Origin: Pseudomonas sp. HS6
Lineage (GTDB): Bacteria; Pseudomonadota; Gammaproteobacteria; Pseudomonadales; Pseudomonadaceae
NCBI RefSeq assembly: GCF_023375815.1
Contig: NZ_CP067412.1
Location: 1,674,001-1,738,000 of the forward strand
Reading direction: 5' to 3'
DNA length: 64,000 bases
Shown: in pieces, positions 8,583 to 17,757 of the stretch
Layout: each line of letters begins with the position of its first letter
Position numbering within the stretch: the stretch's first letter is position 1
Translations under genes and position numbers: made by a program
The notes under the pieces: generated by a model
Database searches by the model: none
Seen by the model: only the letters and a program-made list of their open reading frames with translations
What the model was told of the DNA's origin: nothing

Positions 8583-9800
8583 TCAGCCCTTGGCCGGCGA
8601 TGTGTCTTTGACGTCGGCCGGGGTCGGGGCCATTTGCAGGTGCAGGCGCTCGCCGGTGTAGGGCGAATGCTTGCGCACCACGTCCATGTTCAGCTCCACG
8701 CCCAGGCCCGGCTCGGTGGACGGGATGATGTAGCCGTCCTCCCACTGCAACGGTTTTTTCAGGACCTCGGCGTGGAAGCCGCCCCAGGTCTCGATGCTTT
8801 CCTGGATCAGGAAGTTCGGCGTGCAGGCCGCGAGCTGGAAACTTGCCGCCGCACCAATCGGCCCGTTGTACAGATGCGGGGCGATTTGCGCGTAATAGGC
8901 TTCGGCCATGCTGGCAATTTTCTTGCCTTCGAGCAGGCCGCCGCAGCGCGCCACGTTCATCTGCAGAATCGACGCACCGCCGGCCTGCAATAGCTTGAAG
9001 AATTCGTACTTGGTGGTCAGTCGCTCACCGGTGGCAATCGGAATGCTGGTCTTGGCCGCGACTTGCGCCATGGCCTCTTCCTGGCCCGGTGGCACCGGTT
9101 CTTCGAACCACAGCGGGTCGTATTTCTCCAGGCGCTTGGCCAGGCGAATTGCCGACGACGGCACCATTTGCCCGTGGGTGCCGAACAGCAAATCGCACTT
9201 GTTGCCCACCGCTTCGCGGATCTTGCGGCAGAAGGTTTCGCAGCGTTCCAGCACTTCCAGCGAGATCTGATGCCCCGAGTACGCGGTGTACGGCCCGGAC
9301 GGGTCGAACTTCACGGCGGTGAAGCCCTTGTTCATGTTTTCAACGGCGCATTCAGCCGCCAGGTCCGGGTCGTCGTAGTCGTACTCGCCACGGCTGTTGA
9401 CCGGGTACAGGTAGGTGTAGGAGCGCAGGCGTTCGTGGACCTTGCCACCGAGCAATTCGTAGACCGGTTTGTTCGCGGCCTTGCCGATGATGTCCCAGCA
9501 GGCCATTTCCAGACCGCTGACAACGCCCATCATGGTCAGGTCGGGACGCTGGGTGAAACCGCTCGAATAGGCCTGACGGAAGAAGCGTTCGATGTGGTGC
9601 GGGTCCTGATTCAGCAGGTAGCGTTCGAACACGTCCTCGATGATCGGCAGCATGGCTTTGGGGCCGAAGGTCGCGGCGTAGATCTCGCCGACACCTTCAA
9701 TGCCGCAGTCGGTCTTGAGCTTGACGAACAGCCAGTACATGCCGCCGATGTGCGGTGGCGGTACGGCGACGATATGGGTTTCAAGGGCGACGATTTTCAT
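8583..9800 (-). CDS. Mandelate racemase/muconate lactonizing enzyme family protein (enolase superfamily)
   Basis: 405 residues with an enolase-superfamily capping domain (residues 1-120) and a TIM barrel. Visible landmarks are VKFDPSG (Lys164), FGTHGQ (207-212), WFEEPVP (Glu233/234) and ATGERL (Glu259). The family abstracts a proton alpha to a carboxylate, usually dehydrating acid sugars. In my mental alignment with galactonate dehydratases, the first metal-ligand aspartate falls on Gly207, while the following histidine is kept. ATG 9800 is chosen because AGGTG lies about eight bases upstream and the preceding MFS stop is at 9802. The substrate is probably an acid sugar or lactone handled with the flanking oxidoreductases. 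Confidence 0.85.
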   Translation of the reverse strand: MKIVALETHIVAVPPPHIGGMYWLFVKLKTDCGIEGVGEIYAATFGPKAMLPIIEDVFERYLLNQDPHHIERFFRQAYSSGFTQRPDLTMMGVVSGLEMACWDIIGKAANKPVYELLGGKVHERLRSYTYLYPVNSRGEYDYDDPDLAAECAVENMNKGFTAVKFDPSGPYTAYSGHQISLEVLERCETFCRKIREAVGNKCDLLFGTHGQMVPSSAIRLAKRLEKYDPLWFEEPVPPGQEEAMAQVAAKTSIPIATGERLTTKYEFFKLLQAGGASILQMNVARCGGLLEGKKIASMAEAYYAQIAPHLYNGPIGAAASFQLAACTPNFLIQESIETWGGFHAEVLKKPLQWEDGYIIPSTEPGLGVELNMDVVRKHSPYTGERLHLQMAPTPADVKDTSPAKG

Positions 9801-9801
9801 C

Positions 9802-11121
9802 TCAAGCACCTGTTTTATTCAAAGATTTGCGGTTGATCCGGGCACGCAGGGTCACGGCAGCCAGAGTGCCGATCAGACCGATCGTGGCGATGTAGCCGAA
9901 ATAGAGCTTGTAGCCGAGGGCGCCGGGAAAGTGTTCAGTGAGGTAGCCGTTGATCAACGGGATGAACGCATCCGGCATGTAACCGACCACCGAGACGATG
10001 CCGATGGCCAGCCCGGTGATGCGCAGCGGAATGTTGCAGCTGTCGAGGATCGCCCAGTACAGACCGCGAATCGCGTAGGTCATCAGGCCGATGAAAATCA
10101 CTGTCGCGATCAGCAGCCCCATGCTGTTAAGCGCCGGGAACACGATCAGCCCGACAATCGCCAGACTCGCCAGCAACAGCGCAACGATCAGCACCGAGAT
10201 GTTCGAAAACTTGTCCCCCAGCCAGCCGCCACCGATGCCGCCGATGGGGCGCATCCACAGCTTGATGGTGGTGATGGTGCCGGCCATGACGGCGGTCAGG
10301 CCGCTGCCTTGCAGGTAGTCAGAGAAGCTGTAGGTGGCCCAGAAGATGTGATAACCGCAGAACACGATCGCGGTGACCAGCCACAGTTCAGGGATCTTCA
10401 CCAAAGTTGCCAGATCAGTGAACAGGTTGAACTTGCCCTTCTCTACCGGTGGCGTGTCCTCCATCGACTTCGGGTCCTTGATCAGCACCAGCACACAGCC
10501 GATGGCGATACAGGTGAAGGCGTAGAGGTAAACCACGTGCTTGAAGCCTTCGGCGGTGGACTCGCCACGGGTTTCGGTGGCGTAGGCGAACAGCCCCAGC
10601 GCAACAGTTGCCAGCAGTGCTTCGACCAGCCCGCGCCCGCCATCGAGGATGCCGAAGAACCGGCCCTGTTCGGTGTGATGGGCAATCATCTTCACGCGCT
10701 TGAGCACCGAGGCCCAGAACGTCAGGCCGGTGGTCAGCCCCCAGCAACCGAAGATGATCATCAGCCCGGTCATCGACGGCGCGGTCGAGTACCACAGGCC
10801 CAGCACGCCGGTTGCCACCAGTGAGAAGAAAATCAGGAAACGCGGCGCGATACGGTCGGCCAGCCAACCGCTCGGCAAGTAGCTGAGGAGGAAAATCGTC
10901 CCGAGCATCGAGTACAGATAACCCAGCTCGCTGTGGTTGATCTGGAACACCTCGAGCATGGTCGTTTGATAGACCTGACGCAGGTACAGAATCGGATAGA
11001 TTGCACCGGCGGCGAGCACCAGCAACATCAGTTGGAAATAGCGACTTCCCTTGTCGCTCTGGCTTTTCGAAGCCGAGTTGGAACCCTGAACAGCGGCAGC
11101 AGAGGATGCATGCTTGGACAT
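9802..11121 (-). CDS. MFS transporter (anion:cation symporter-like)
   Basis: A 439-residue major facilitator protein with about twelve transmembrane helices after a 25-residue hydrophilic N-terminus. The conserved loop-2/3 motif reads SGWLADRIAPR (about residues 83-93). It probably imports the substrate of the surrounding catabolic operon. It follows the aldehyde dehydrogenase by 82 bases, a gap that contains a GC-rich imperfect hairpin, and its TGA is one base from the ATG of the enolase-superfamily gene, so the two are cotranscribed. Substrate class (acid sugar or other organic acid) is inferred only from neighbours. Confidence 0.88.
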   Translation of the reverse strand: MSKHASSAAAVQGSNSASKSQSDKGSRYFQLMLLVLAAGAIYPILYLRQVYQTTMLEVFQINHSELGYLYSMLGTIFLLSYLPSGWLADRIAPRFLIFFSLVATGVLGLWYSTAPSMTGLMIIFGCWGLTTGLTFWASVLKRVKMIAHHTEQGRFFGILDGGRGLVEALLATVALGLFAYATETRGESTAEGFKHVVYLYAFTCIAIGCVLVLIKDPKSMEDTPPVEKGKFNLFTDLATLVKIPELWLVTAIVFCGYHIFWATYSFSDYLQGSGLTAVMAGTITTIKLWMRPIGGIGGGWLGDKFSNISVLIVALLLASLAIVGLIVFPALNSMGLLIATVIFIGLMTYAIRGLYWAILDSCNIPLRITGLAIGIVSVVGYMPDAFIPLINGYLTEHFPGALGYKLYFGYIATIGLIGTLAAVTLRARINRKSLNKTGA

Positions 11122-11203
11122 TGAAGTGACCTCGGGCGACCCGTGCTCCGGGCGCCCCTGATAATTGTTTTTATAGGTGTAGCGTGAGGCGTGATGCGGT
11201 GGA

Positions 11204-12634
11204 TCAGTACTTCATGACCACGAGTCGGGTCTGGGTGAATTCGAGCATGCCGTGCTTGCCGTCATCGCCGCCCAGGCCCGAGCGCTTCCAGCCGGCGTGA
11301 TAGCCCTGGTACGGATCGGCCGGGGTGCGATTGACGTACAACTCGCCGGCTTCGATGGCGTTGGCGACTTTCTGCGCGGTGCGGTAGTTCTCGGTGTACA
11401 GCACCGACGACAGGCCGAACTGATGGTCGTTGGCCATGGCCAAAGCTTCGTCGATGTCGCGGTACTTGAGCACCGGCAGCACCGGGCCGAAGATTTCTTC
11501 CTGGACGATTTCCATGTCCTGACGGCAGCCGCTGAGCAGGGTTGGCGGGTAGAAATGCCCCGGACCTTCAGGCAGCACGCCACCGCTTTCGAGGACGGCA
11601 CCGTCGGCGATCGCGCGCTCGACCATCGCGTGAATGTTCTTCTGCGAACTGGCGTTGACCAACGGGCCCATCAGGCTTGCGTCCGTGGAGCGGTCGCCGA
11701 ATTTCACAGCGGCAATCTTGGTTTTGAGCAGCGCGAGGAAACGGTCATGAACACTTTCCTGCACATAGACCCGCTCCACCGCCGTGCACAACTGGCCGCA
11801 ATGGGTGGTCTTGGAGGCGATGATTGCAGTCGCGGCAGCTTCAAGATCGGCGTCGGCCTCGATGATTGCCGGGGTCTTGCCGCCCAGCTCCAGCGACGGT
11901 TTGGCGATGTTGGCCTTGCAGTAGTCGAGGACAATGCGCCCGGCGTTGACGCTGCCAGTCAGCGTGATCAGGCCCACGGCTTTATGCATGCAAACGGCTG
12001 CAGCGGTGGCGTGATCCATGGTCAGGATGTTGATCACACCGGCCGGCATGCCCGATTGCTCCACGGCTTTGGCGATTTCGAACGCAGAGGTCGGGGTGTT
12101 ATTGCTCGGGCGCACCACCACGGTGTTGCCGGCAATCAGCGCCGGAGCGATTTTGCGTAACAGGGTGTAGACCGGGTAGTTGAACGGAATCAGGCACGCG
12201 ACCACGCCAATCGGCTCGCGGTGCAGGAACAGGTTTTCGTCGGGGCTGTCGCTGGGAATGATCTCGCCTTCGATACGGCGCGCCCATTCGGCGTGGTAAC
12301 GGGTGATCTGCGCGGCATAACGGGCTTCGTTGCTGGCGTCGCTATGGCTCTTACCGGATTCGGCGGCCAGTGCGGCGCCGATGGCTTCGGCGCGATCCTC
12401 AAGTGCCGCCGCGAACGCTCGCAGGTACTCGGCGCGCTCGATGCTGGTGAGTTTGCCCCAGACTTTTTGCGCTGCTGCGGCGGCATCGACTGCTGCCGTG
12501 GCTTCTTCGGCAGTGGCGGCCGACACCTGGCCGATCAACGCTTCGGTGGCCGGGTTGTAGACCGCGATCAGCGCCGCGCTGGCCGGCTCGATGAAGTGGC
12601 CGTTAACAAAATTTCGCTCGACTCGCATGTGCAT
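11204..12634 (-). CDS. NAD-dependent aldehyde dehydrogenase, AldA (lactaldehyde/glycolaldehyde) type
   Basis: A 476-residue aldehyde dehydrogenase. The catalytic cysteine is Cys283 in HCGQLCTAVERV and the general base Glu249 in SLELGGK; the cofactor-binding FNYPVYTLLRKIAPAL region is at about 151-166. Extensive resemblance to E. coli AldA (EWARR.EGEII, GFHAGW-like C-terminus) suggests a small hydroxy-aldehyde as substrate, producing a hydroxy acid. It is the first gene of the minus-strand operon with MFS, enolase-superfamily and GMC genes. The in-frame ATGs at 12634 and 12628 are both possible starts; neither has a strong ribosome binding site. Confidence 0.9.
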   Translation of the reverse strand: MHMRVERNFVNGHFIEPASAALIAVYNPATEALIGQVSAATAEEATAAVDAAAAAQKVWGKLTSIERAEYLRAFAAALEDRAEAIGAALAAESGKSHSDASNEARYAAQITRYHAEWARRIEGEIIPSDSPDENLFLHREPIGVVACLIPFNYPVYTLLRKIAPALIAGNTVVVRPSNNTPTSAFEIAKAVEQSGMPAGVINILTMDHATAAAVCMHKAVGLITLTGSVNAGRIVLDYCKANIAKPSLELGGKTPAIIEADADLEAAATAIIASKTTHCGQLCTAVERVYVQESVHDRFLALLKTKIAAVKFGDRSTDASLMGPLVNASSQKNIHAMVERAIADGAVLESGGVLPEGPGHFYPPTLLSGCRQDMEIVQEEIFGPVLPVLKYRDIDEALAMANDHQFGLSSVLYTENYRTAQKVANAIEAGELYVNRTPADPYQGYHAGWKRSGLGGDDGKHGMLEFTQTRLVVMKY

Positions 12635-12735
12635 CGCCCATCGTTTGTTTTTATCGATGCCGCCAGTCTTGTCATCGACAGCGGGTTCAACAAACGATTT
12701 ATCCGGCGATCAAACATTCGAAAAAGGCACGTTAC

Positions 12736-13668
12736 TCAGAACATCGCCTTCGAAGGCTCAAGTTGGCGCTGCGCCAGCCAGATCTCTTCCTGCAACCACT
12801 GACTGAATGCCTGCAATTGCGGCATCTGCGTCTGCTCCGGACGGGTCACCAGCCAGTAGGACTGGTGCCCTTCGACATGGACGTTGTGCACCTGGGTCAA
12901 CTGCCCGCTGGCCAGCTCCGAGGCGACCATGTGCCAGTCGGCAATGGTAATCCCCAGACCATCGACCGCCGCCTGAATCGCCAGATCCAGCAGATCGAAT
13001 TCATAACCGCCCTGAGTATCGACGCCGCTGATCCGCGCCGCGTCAAGCCAGTGTTTCCAGGTCAGGTAGCGCTGGTCCTCGCGGGCCAGCACATGCAGCA
13101 GCGTCAGGCGATTGAGATCGATACTCTGATCTCCGCCCTCCCGCGCATAAAGGGTCGGCGCGCACACCGCGATGTGCCGTTCCTGAATCAGCAGCGAACT
13201 GTCGAGCCCGTCCCACTCGCCGTCGCCAAAACGGATCGCGCAATCGAGGGTGCTGGTTTCCGCGAGGCTGTCCTGCAAACGGGTGGTGATGCTCAGTTCC
13301 AGTTCCGGATGCTGCTCGCGCAGGCGCCCCAGACGTGGCATCAGCCAACGGCTGGTGAAGGTGGGCGGCGCATTGATGTGCAAGCGGTTGGCGTGGGTTT
13401 TCTGCTGGATACTGCGCACCGTCAGCTCGATCTTGTCGAACGACTGATGCAGCGCCCGCAGCAGAATCTTGCCGGCGCCGGTCAGTTCGAGATGATGATG
13501 GCGACGCTCCAGCAGGCTCTCGCCGAGCTGTTCTTCCAGTTGCCGCACCTGACGACTGACCGCGCTCTGGGTGACATTGAGCAACTCGGCGGCGCGGGTG
13601 AAGCTGCCGGTGCTGCCGGCCACTTCGAATGCTTTGAGTGCATTCAGGCCGGGCATTTTGCGTTTCAT
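12736..13668 (-). CDS. LysR-family transcriptional regulator (GcvA-like) of the catabolic cluster
   Basis: A 310-residue LysR protein with HTH motif SFTRAAELLNVTQSAVSRQV at about residues 18-37 and a substrate-binding domain from about residue 90. The start ATG 13668 has GAGTG nine bases upstream and gives the usual LysR N-terminus (MKRKMPGLNALKAFEVAG). It lies just upstream of, and in the same direction as, the aldehyde dehydrogenase operon and divergent from a porin, so it probably senses the pathway substrate and controls both. A perfect T-N11-A palindrome stands in the regulator-porin gap. Confidence 0.9.
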   Translation of the reverse strand: MKRKMPGLNALKAFEVAGSTGSFTRAAELLNVTQSAVSRQVRQLEEQLGESLLERRHHHLELTGAGKILLRALHQSFDKIELTVRSIQQKTHANRLHINAPPTFTSRWLMPRLGRLREQHPELELSITTRLQDSLAETSTLDCAIRFGDGEWDGLDSSLLIQERHIAVCAPTLYAREGGDQSIDLNRLTLLHVLAREDQRYLTWKHWLDAARISGVDTQGGYEFDLLDLAIQAAVDGLGITIADWHMVASELASGQLTQVHNVHVEGHQSYWLVTRPEQTQMPQLQAFSQWLQEEIWLAQRQLEPSKAMF

Positions 13669-13750
13669 ACAATGCACTCGAAAACCACTGACAAGGCGCA
13701 AAGCATCCCACGACATTGGCAAATTGTCCTACAGGATTTTCTGAGTAACA

Positions 13751-13763
13751 TGCATTCGATGCA
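13751..13763. promoter_or_regulatory. LysR-type T-N11-A palindrome between regulator and porin
   Basis: TGCATtcgATGCA is a perfect 5-bp inverted repeat with a 3-base centre that fits the LysR consensus T-N11-A. It lies 83 bases upstream of the LysR start and 90 bases upstream of the porin start. This is the expected place for a regulator binding site controlling both genes. Confidence 0.55.
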
Positions 13764-13853
13764 GGTTTCCCCACCGTTTTTATCGTTTGTTCAACACCCC
13801 GTAGATGGCAAAACTGCGCGGCATCTCTAATAAAAACAATCGAGAGCCGCTCC

Positions 13854-15032
13854 ATGCCCTTCCCAGCCTCTATGCGCCTGCGCACAACCTCCATCGCTCT
13901 GTTCTGCAGCTTTGCCGCCCCGGCCATGGCGGTACAAGTCACCGACAATCTCGACCTTGGCGGCGCCATTCGTGCCCGTTGGGACGTGGACCCGGATCGC
14001 GATATTCAGAAGTTCGGCCTCGACACGGTGTTCCTCAGCGCCAAGTACAACTCCGATTCGTGGATCGGTGAGGCGCAGTACCGCTTCTACGGTCGCTCCT
14101 ACCCGTACCAGTACACCAAGAATTACGGCGACATCCGCTTCGCCAAGTTCGCGTGGGTCGGCTACAAGTTCAATCCCGACCAGCAAGTGCAAGTGGGCCT
14201 GAACACCGTACCGTTCGGCTTGCAGCCGTACTTCGGCAGCACCTTCTACGAAACCCTGGGCAACGTCATCGGCCTGGAAGACGTGCAACAGGTCGGCGCG
14301 AAGTACATCCAGCAAAGCGGCGACTGGAACCTTCAGGCCGGTTACTACCTGCGTCCGGCCTGGCAAGGCAAAGGCACCAGCAAAGGCGTGACCTACTCCA
14401 GCGTCGTATCCGGGGCCGATAGTTACGTGGCCGATGGCAGTGACAACCAGGAACGCAACACCGTGGTGCTGCGCGTGGCCAGGTCGCTGGATCTGGGGGC
14501 ATGGAAGTCAGAAGTCGGGATCTCCGGCCTGACCTCGACCCTCGAAAACAAGGACACCGACAATGACGGTCGGCGCAACGCTGTGGCCGTGCACTACATG
14601 GGCAAGAACGGCCCGTGGGGTGTGCAGTTGCAGGCGGCGCGACAGCAGATGTCGCCGCGCAACGCCGGCCCCGATGAACTGGTGACGCTCGGTGGTTACG
14701 ACGGCACTTACAACGTGGCCAGTCGCGGCAATTTGTACGTGGCCGATCTGAGTTACGACGTCGGCGGTAAATACCTGTTCGATAAGGTCAGCGGGATCAA
14801 GCTGTACGCCAACTACAGCGCGTTCGACAAGTCTGCCAGCGGGTTCAAAACCTCCGAGCGGATGATTCTTGGCACCTCGTTCTCCGTCAGCAAGTTGTGG
14901 GTGGCCACGGAATGGCTGTTCGGCAAGAACGATCCGTATATCGGTGGCAGCAGCTACACCCAGAGCCTTGGCGCGGGTGGGCTGGATCAGTGGGAGAACC
15001 AGTTGTATGTGAACGTCGGGTATTACTTCTGA
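13854..15032 (+). CDS. Outer-membrane porin
   Basis: 392 residues with a signal peptide (MRLRTTSIALFCSFAAPAMA, cleaved before VQVTDNLDLGG if translation starts at either nearby ATG) and a beta-barrel sequence ending in the outer-membrane signature YVNVGYYF. Alternating aromatic strands such as AQYRFYGRSY and SKLWVATEWLF are visible and there are no cysteines in the mature part. It resembles Pseudomonas porins of about 16 strands (phosphate/carbohydrate porin-like fold). It is divergent from the LysR regulator of the MFS/dehydrogenase operon, so it likely provides outer-membrane entry of the same substrate. Confidence 0.85.
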   Translation: MPFPASMRLRTTSIALFCSFAAPAMAVQVTDNLDLGGAIRARWDVDPDRDIQKFGLDTVFLSAKYNSDSWIGEAQYRFYGRSYPYQYTKNYGDIRFAKFAWVGYKFNPDQQVQVGLNTVPFGLQPYFGSTFYETLGNVIGLEDVQQVGAKYIQQSGDWNLQAGYYLRPAWQGKGTSKGVTYSSVVSGADSYVADGSDNQERNTVVLRVARSLDLGAWKSEVGISGLTSTLENKDTDNDGRRNAVAVHYMGKNGPWGVQLQAARQQMSPRNAGPDELVTLGGYDGTYNVASRGNLYVADLSYDVGGKYLFDKVSGIKLYANYSAFDKSASGFKTSERMILGTSFSVSKLWVATEWLFGKNDPYIGGSSYTQSLGAGGLDQWENQLYVNVGYYF

Positions 15033-15061
15033 CGTTCGAACTTTCAGCGCCTGAAAGTCAG

Positions 15062-15154
15062 TCATCGCTGGCAAGGCAGCTCACACAGGATTGATGGCGG
15101 CCGCAATATTTGTGGTCACCTTGATACTGGTGGGAGCTGGCTTGCCAGCGATGG
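15062..15154. repeat. Pair of inverted REP sequences (REPIN)
   Basis: Two copies of a REP palindrome in opposite orientation, about 15062-15088 (CATCGCTGGCAAGGCAGCTC) and 15128-15154 (GAGCTGGCTTGCCAGCGATG), flank 40 bases of unique sequence. This is the usual REPIN arrangement of fluorescent pseudomonads, located between convergent or tandem gene ends. It probably also acts as a transcription barrier after the porin. Confidence 0.75.
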
Positions 15155-15251
15155 CGTTTGCTCAAACAACACTTGCATCCACCCGTCACCGATAGTCAGA
15201 TAGGCCCCTCTCAAAACAACAATAAACCGCCCGATCCGGAGTCCCGCCTCC

Positions 15252-16127
15252 ATGCGTCAACTGCCCTCGCTCAACACCTTGCGCGTGTTCGAAGAAGTCG
15301 CCCGTCATCGCAGTTTCAGCCAGGCTGCCATCGGGCTGAACGTCACACAAGGTGCGGTCAGTCGCCAGATCAAACAGCTTGAAGACTACCTCGGCGTGGC
15401 GCTGTTCGTGCGCACGCCTCAAGGGCTGTCGCTGACCGAAGCCGGCAGTAACCTCTCCCCACATCTGGCCGAGGCCTTCGACCACATCGAACGTGCCTTG
15501 CAAGCTGTGCGCGTGCCGAATCTGCGCCAGCGCTTGAAAGTGCTCGCACCGCCGACCTGGGCGACGCGCTGGCTGTCGCCACACCTGCGTGCATTCTGTC
15601 AGCGCTACCCGGACATCAACCTCAGCGTGACCAACCAGATCGGCCACGACAGCCTCACGGAAGTCGATTGCCACATCCGCTTCGGCCTCGCGGCGGCGCC
15701 TCATTGCGCCAGCCAGTTGCTGGTGATGGAACGGCACATCGCAGTGGCCAGCCCGGAGCTGTTCAACGGTGACCAGCCACCGGATCTGCGGGAGTTTCCG
15801 CTGTTACACATCCTGCACGATGGCAAGCGTCTGAAGGTCTGGGAGAACTGGCTGGCGGCCATGGGCCGGGATGACATCGATGCCGGGCAAGGGCTGGAAT
15901 TCAGCACCCTGGACCAGGTGATCCATACCGCGCTGGCCGGCGGCGGCCTGGCGGTGATCGACCGGCAGATGATCGAAAAGGAACTGGCCAACGGCAGCCT
16001 GCTGCCGATCACCCCGATTGAGGTGATCGGCCCTTATGGGTATTGGCTGGATGTGGCGAATGACAAGCAGGGGTTGTCGAAAGTGAAGCTGTTTACCGAA
16101 TGGCTCGGCATTGTGTCTAACCCCTGA
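15252..16127 (+). CDS. LysR-family transcriptional regulator (GcvA-like)
   Basis: A 291-residue LysR regulator: HTH with RHRSFSQAAIGLNVTQGAVS at about residues 18-37, substrate-binding domain from about residue 92. It begins MRQLPSLNTLRVFEEVARH, matching the usual LysR start. It sits between the porin (same strand) and the Fae/MFS cluster (opposite strand, convergent), separated from both by repeat elements, so its target is not obvious. It may control the Fae operon in trans or a remote locus. Confidence 0.88.
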   Translation: MRQLPSLNTLRVFEEVARHRSFSQAAIGLNVTQGAVSRQIKQLEDYLGVALFVRTPQGLSLTEAGSNLSPHLAEAFDHIERALQAVRVPNLRQRLKVLAPPTWATRWLSPHLRAFCQRYPDINLSVTNQIGHDSLTEVDCHIRFGLAAAPHCASQLLVMERHIAVASPELFNGDQPPDLREFPLLHILHDGKRLKVWENWLAAMGRDDIDAGQGLEFSTLDQVIHTALAGGGLAVIDRQMIEKELANGSLLPITPIEVIGPYGYWLDVANDKQGLSKVKLFTEWLGIVSNP

Positions 16128-16131
16128 AAAG

Positions 16132-16291
16132 CCCCTCACCCTAGCCCTCTCCCGGAGGGAGAGGGAACTGACCGAGGTGCTTATGAGAAATACATCGACC
16201 TGACCCATCGAGCCGAACTCAGGCCTGGAAAACCATGAAGATCTGCTCCCTTTCCCCCTCTCCCCTATGGGGAGAGGGCTGGGGTGAGGGG
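16132..16291. repeat. About 160-bp intergenic element with inverted ends
   Basis: The left end CCCCTCACCCTAGCCCTCTC is complementary to the right end, where the plus strand reads GAGAGGGCTGGGGTGAGGGG. Each end also folds internally (CCCTCTCCCggAGGGAGAGGG, CCCCTCTCCCCtatGGGGAGAGGG). Such paired elements recur in pseudomonad intergenic regions. It lies between convergent genes and has no coding content, consistent with a small non-autonomous repeat. Confidence 0.65.
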
Positions 16292-16338
16292 TGGCTCTGA
16301 GGCACAACGCATCAATACCGCCCCGCCCCCCATCGACT

Positions 16339-17703
16339 TCAGACCGACGAAGCCACCTTTACGACAGAACCAACCGTCCCCTCCACCGGACTCTGCGCCT
16401 TACACGCCTGACTCAACGTCAACGCCTTGGTCTCCGGCGCCCAAGCCCACGACAGCAACGCACCAACCGCCAAAATCGCCGCAAGAATCCCCATGGTCGG
16501 ACTCAACCCAATCCCCGCCACACTCACCGGCAACAGGAACGTACTGACCGCCGAACCCAGACGACTCACCGCCGTCGCCAGGCCAATCCCGCTGGCCCGC
16601 ACTTCCGTCGGGAAGCTCTCCGCCGGGAACACGCCCACCAGATTGCTCACTGCCGACAGCACCAGCGTGAACAGCCCGAACACCAGCACCATCAGCCACG
16701 CCGCGCTGCCCGGCAACACCGCCAACAGAAACAACGCCACCGCCAGAATGATGAACGAATTGATCAGGAACCCGCGTCGGGTGAATTTGATCGTGCACCA
16801 GATGCCAATCAACGCACCGAGGATCAGCAGCATGTTGAGCATCAGTTCAGTGCCGAAGCCTTCCGCCAGGCCCATCTTCTGCAGGATCGACGGCAGGAAG
16901 GTGTAGATGGCGAAGTACGGCATGACGATGCAAACGAAGAACAGGCAGTTGAACGCCGTGCGCTTGCGATACTCGGGGCTGAACAGCACCGCGTAGCCCG
17001 AGCGGGTTTCCGTGGATTGGGTCTCGTCCAGTTCGACGTTGTCGCCCAGGTGTTTTTTGACGATCGCCCGCGCCTCGGCGATGCGCCCCTGATTGACCAG
17101 CCAGCGCGGCGATTCCGGTGTGCCGATTCGGGCGATCAGAATCAACGCGGCGGGGATCGCTGACGACGCCAACATCCAGCGCCAGGCATCGTCACCGAGG
17201 CTGAGCATCGCGGTGCCGACGAAGGTCGCCGCAACGTAGCCGAAGGTCCAGATCACGCTGAACGAACCCAGCAACACGCCGCGATGTTTCTTCGGTGCGA
17301 ACTCGGCAAGCATCGCGTGGCCGACGCTGAAATCGCCGCCCAGACCGATGCCGATCAGCACCCGGCAGAGGAACAGGCTCATGGCGGTTTCGACGTAGAA
17401 CTGCATCACCGAGGCAATGGTGATCAGCACGAAACTGACCAGGAAGATTTTCTGCCGGCCAACCTTGTCCGAGATCCAGCCGAAAAACAGACTGCCGAGA
17501 AAAAGGCCGATCAGCGCCGACGCGCCAATCAGGCCTTGCCAGAACGCATCGAGCTGCATCTGCGGGCTGAGCAAGGTGAATGCGATGCCGATCAGGCCAA
17601 GGATGTAGCCGTCGGTGAAGTGCGCGCCGAAGGTCAGGCCGGCGATCTTGAGGTGGAAGCGCCCGATGGGCAGGTCATCGATCTTTACGGATTGAGCGGA
17701 CAT
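16339..17703 (-). CDS. MFS transporter (metabolite:H+ symporter-like)
   Basis: A 454-residue MFS protein with twelve predicted helices. The signature loop between helices 2 and 3 is FGWISDKVGRQKIF and the PESPRWL motif is at about residue 215, as in sugar/aromatic-acid symporters. The TTG 12 bases upstream is rejected because GGAGA precedes ATG 17703 by about seven bases. It lies downstream of the Fae-reductase-dehydrogenase operon in the same direction, separated by a REPIN element, and may import the compound that operon degrades. The substrate is unknown. Confidence 0.88.
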   Translation of the reverse strand: MSAQSVKIDDLPIGRFHLKIAGLTFGAHFTDGYILGLIGIAFTLLSPQMQLDAFWQGLIGASALIGLFLGSLFFGWISDKVGRQKIFLVSFVLITIASVMQFYVETAMSLFLCRVLIGIGLGGDFSVGHAMLAEFAPKKHRGVLLGSFSVIWTFGYVAATFVGTAMLSLGDDAWRWMLASSAIPAALILIARIGTPESPRWLVNQGRIAEARAIVKKHLGDNVELDETQSTETRSGYAVLFSPEYRKRTAFNCLFFVCIVMPYFAIYTFLPSILQKMGLAEGFGTELMLNMLLILGALIGIWCTIKFTRRGFLINSFIILAVALFLLAVLPGSAAWLMVLVFGLFTLVLSAVSNLVGVFPAESFPTEVRASGIGLATAVSRLGSAVSTFLLPVSVAGIGLSPTMGILAAILAVGALLSWAWAPETKALTLSQACKAQSPVEGTVGSVVKVASSV

Positions 17704-17757
17704 GTTCGTCTCCAATTGTTGTTATTGACGGAGAAACGGAAAGCTCTTGCAGTTCAT

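Noticed and set aside
7464..8993. Plus-strand 509-codon frame across the GMC and enolase-superfamily genes
   Set aside because: Spans two clear minus-strand genes and lacks any domain signature.
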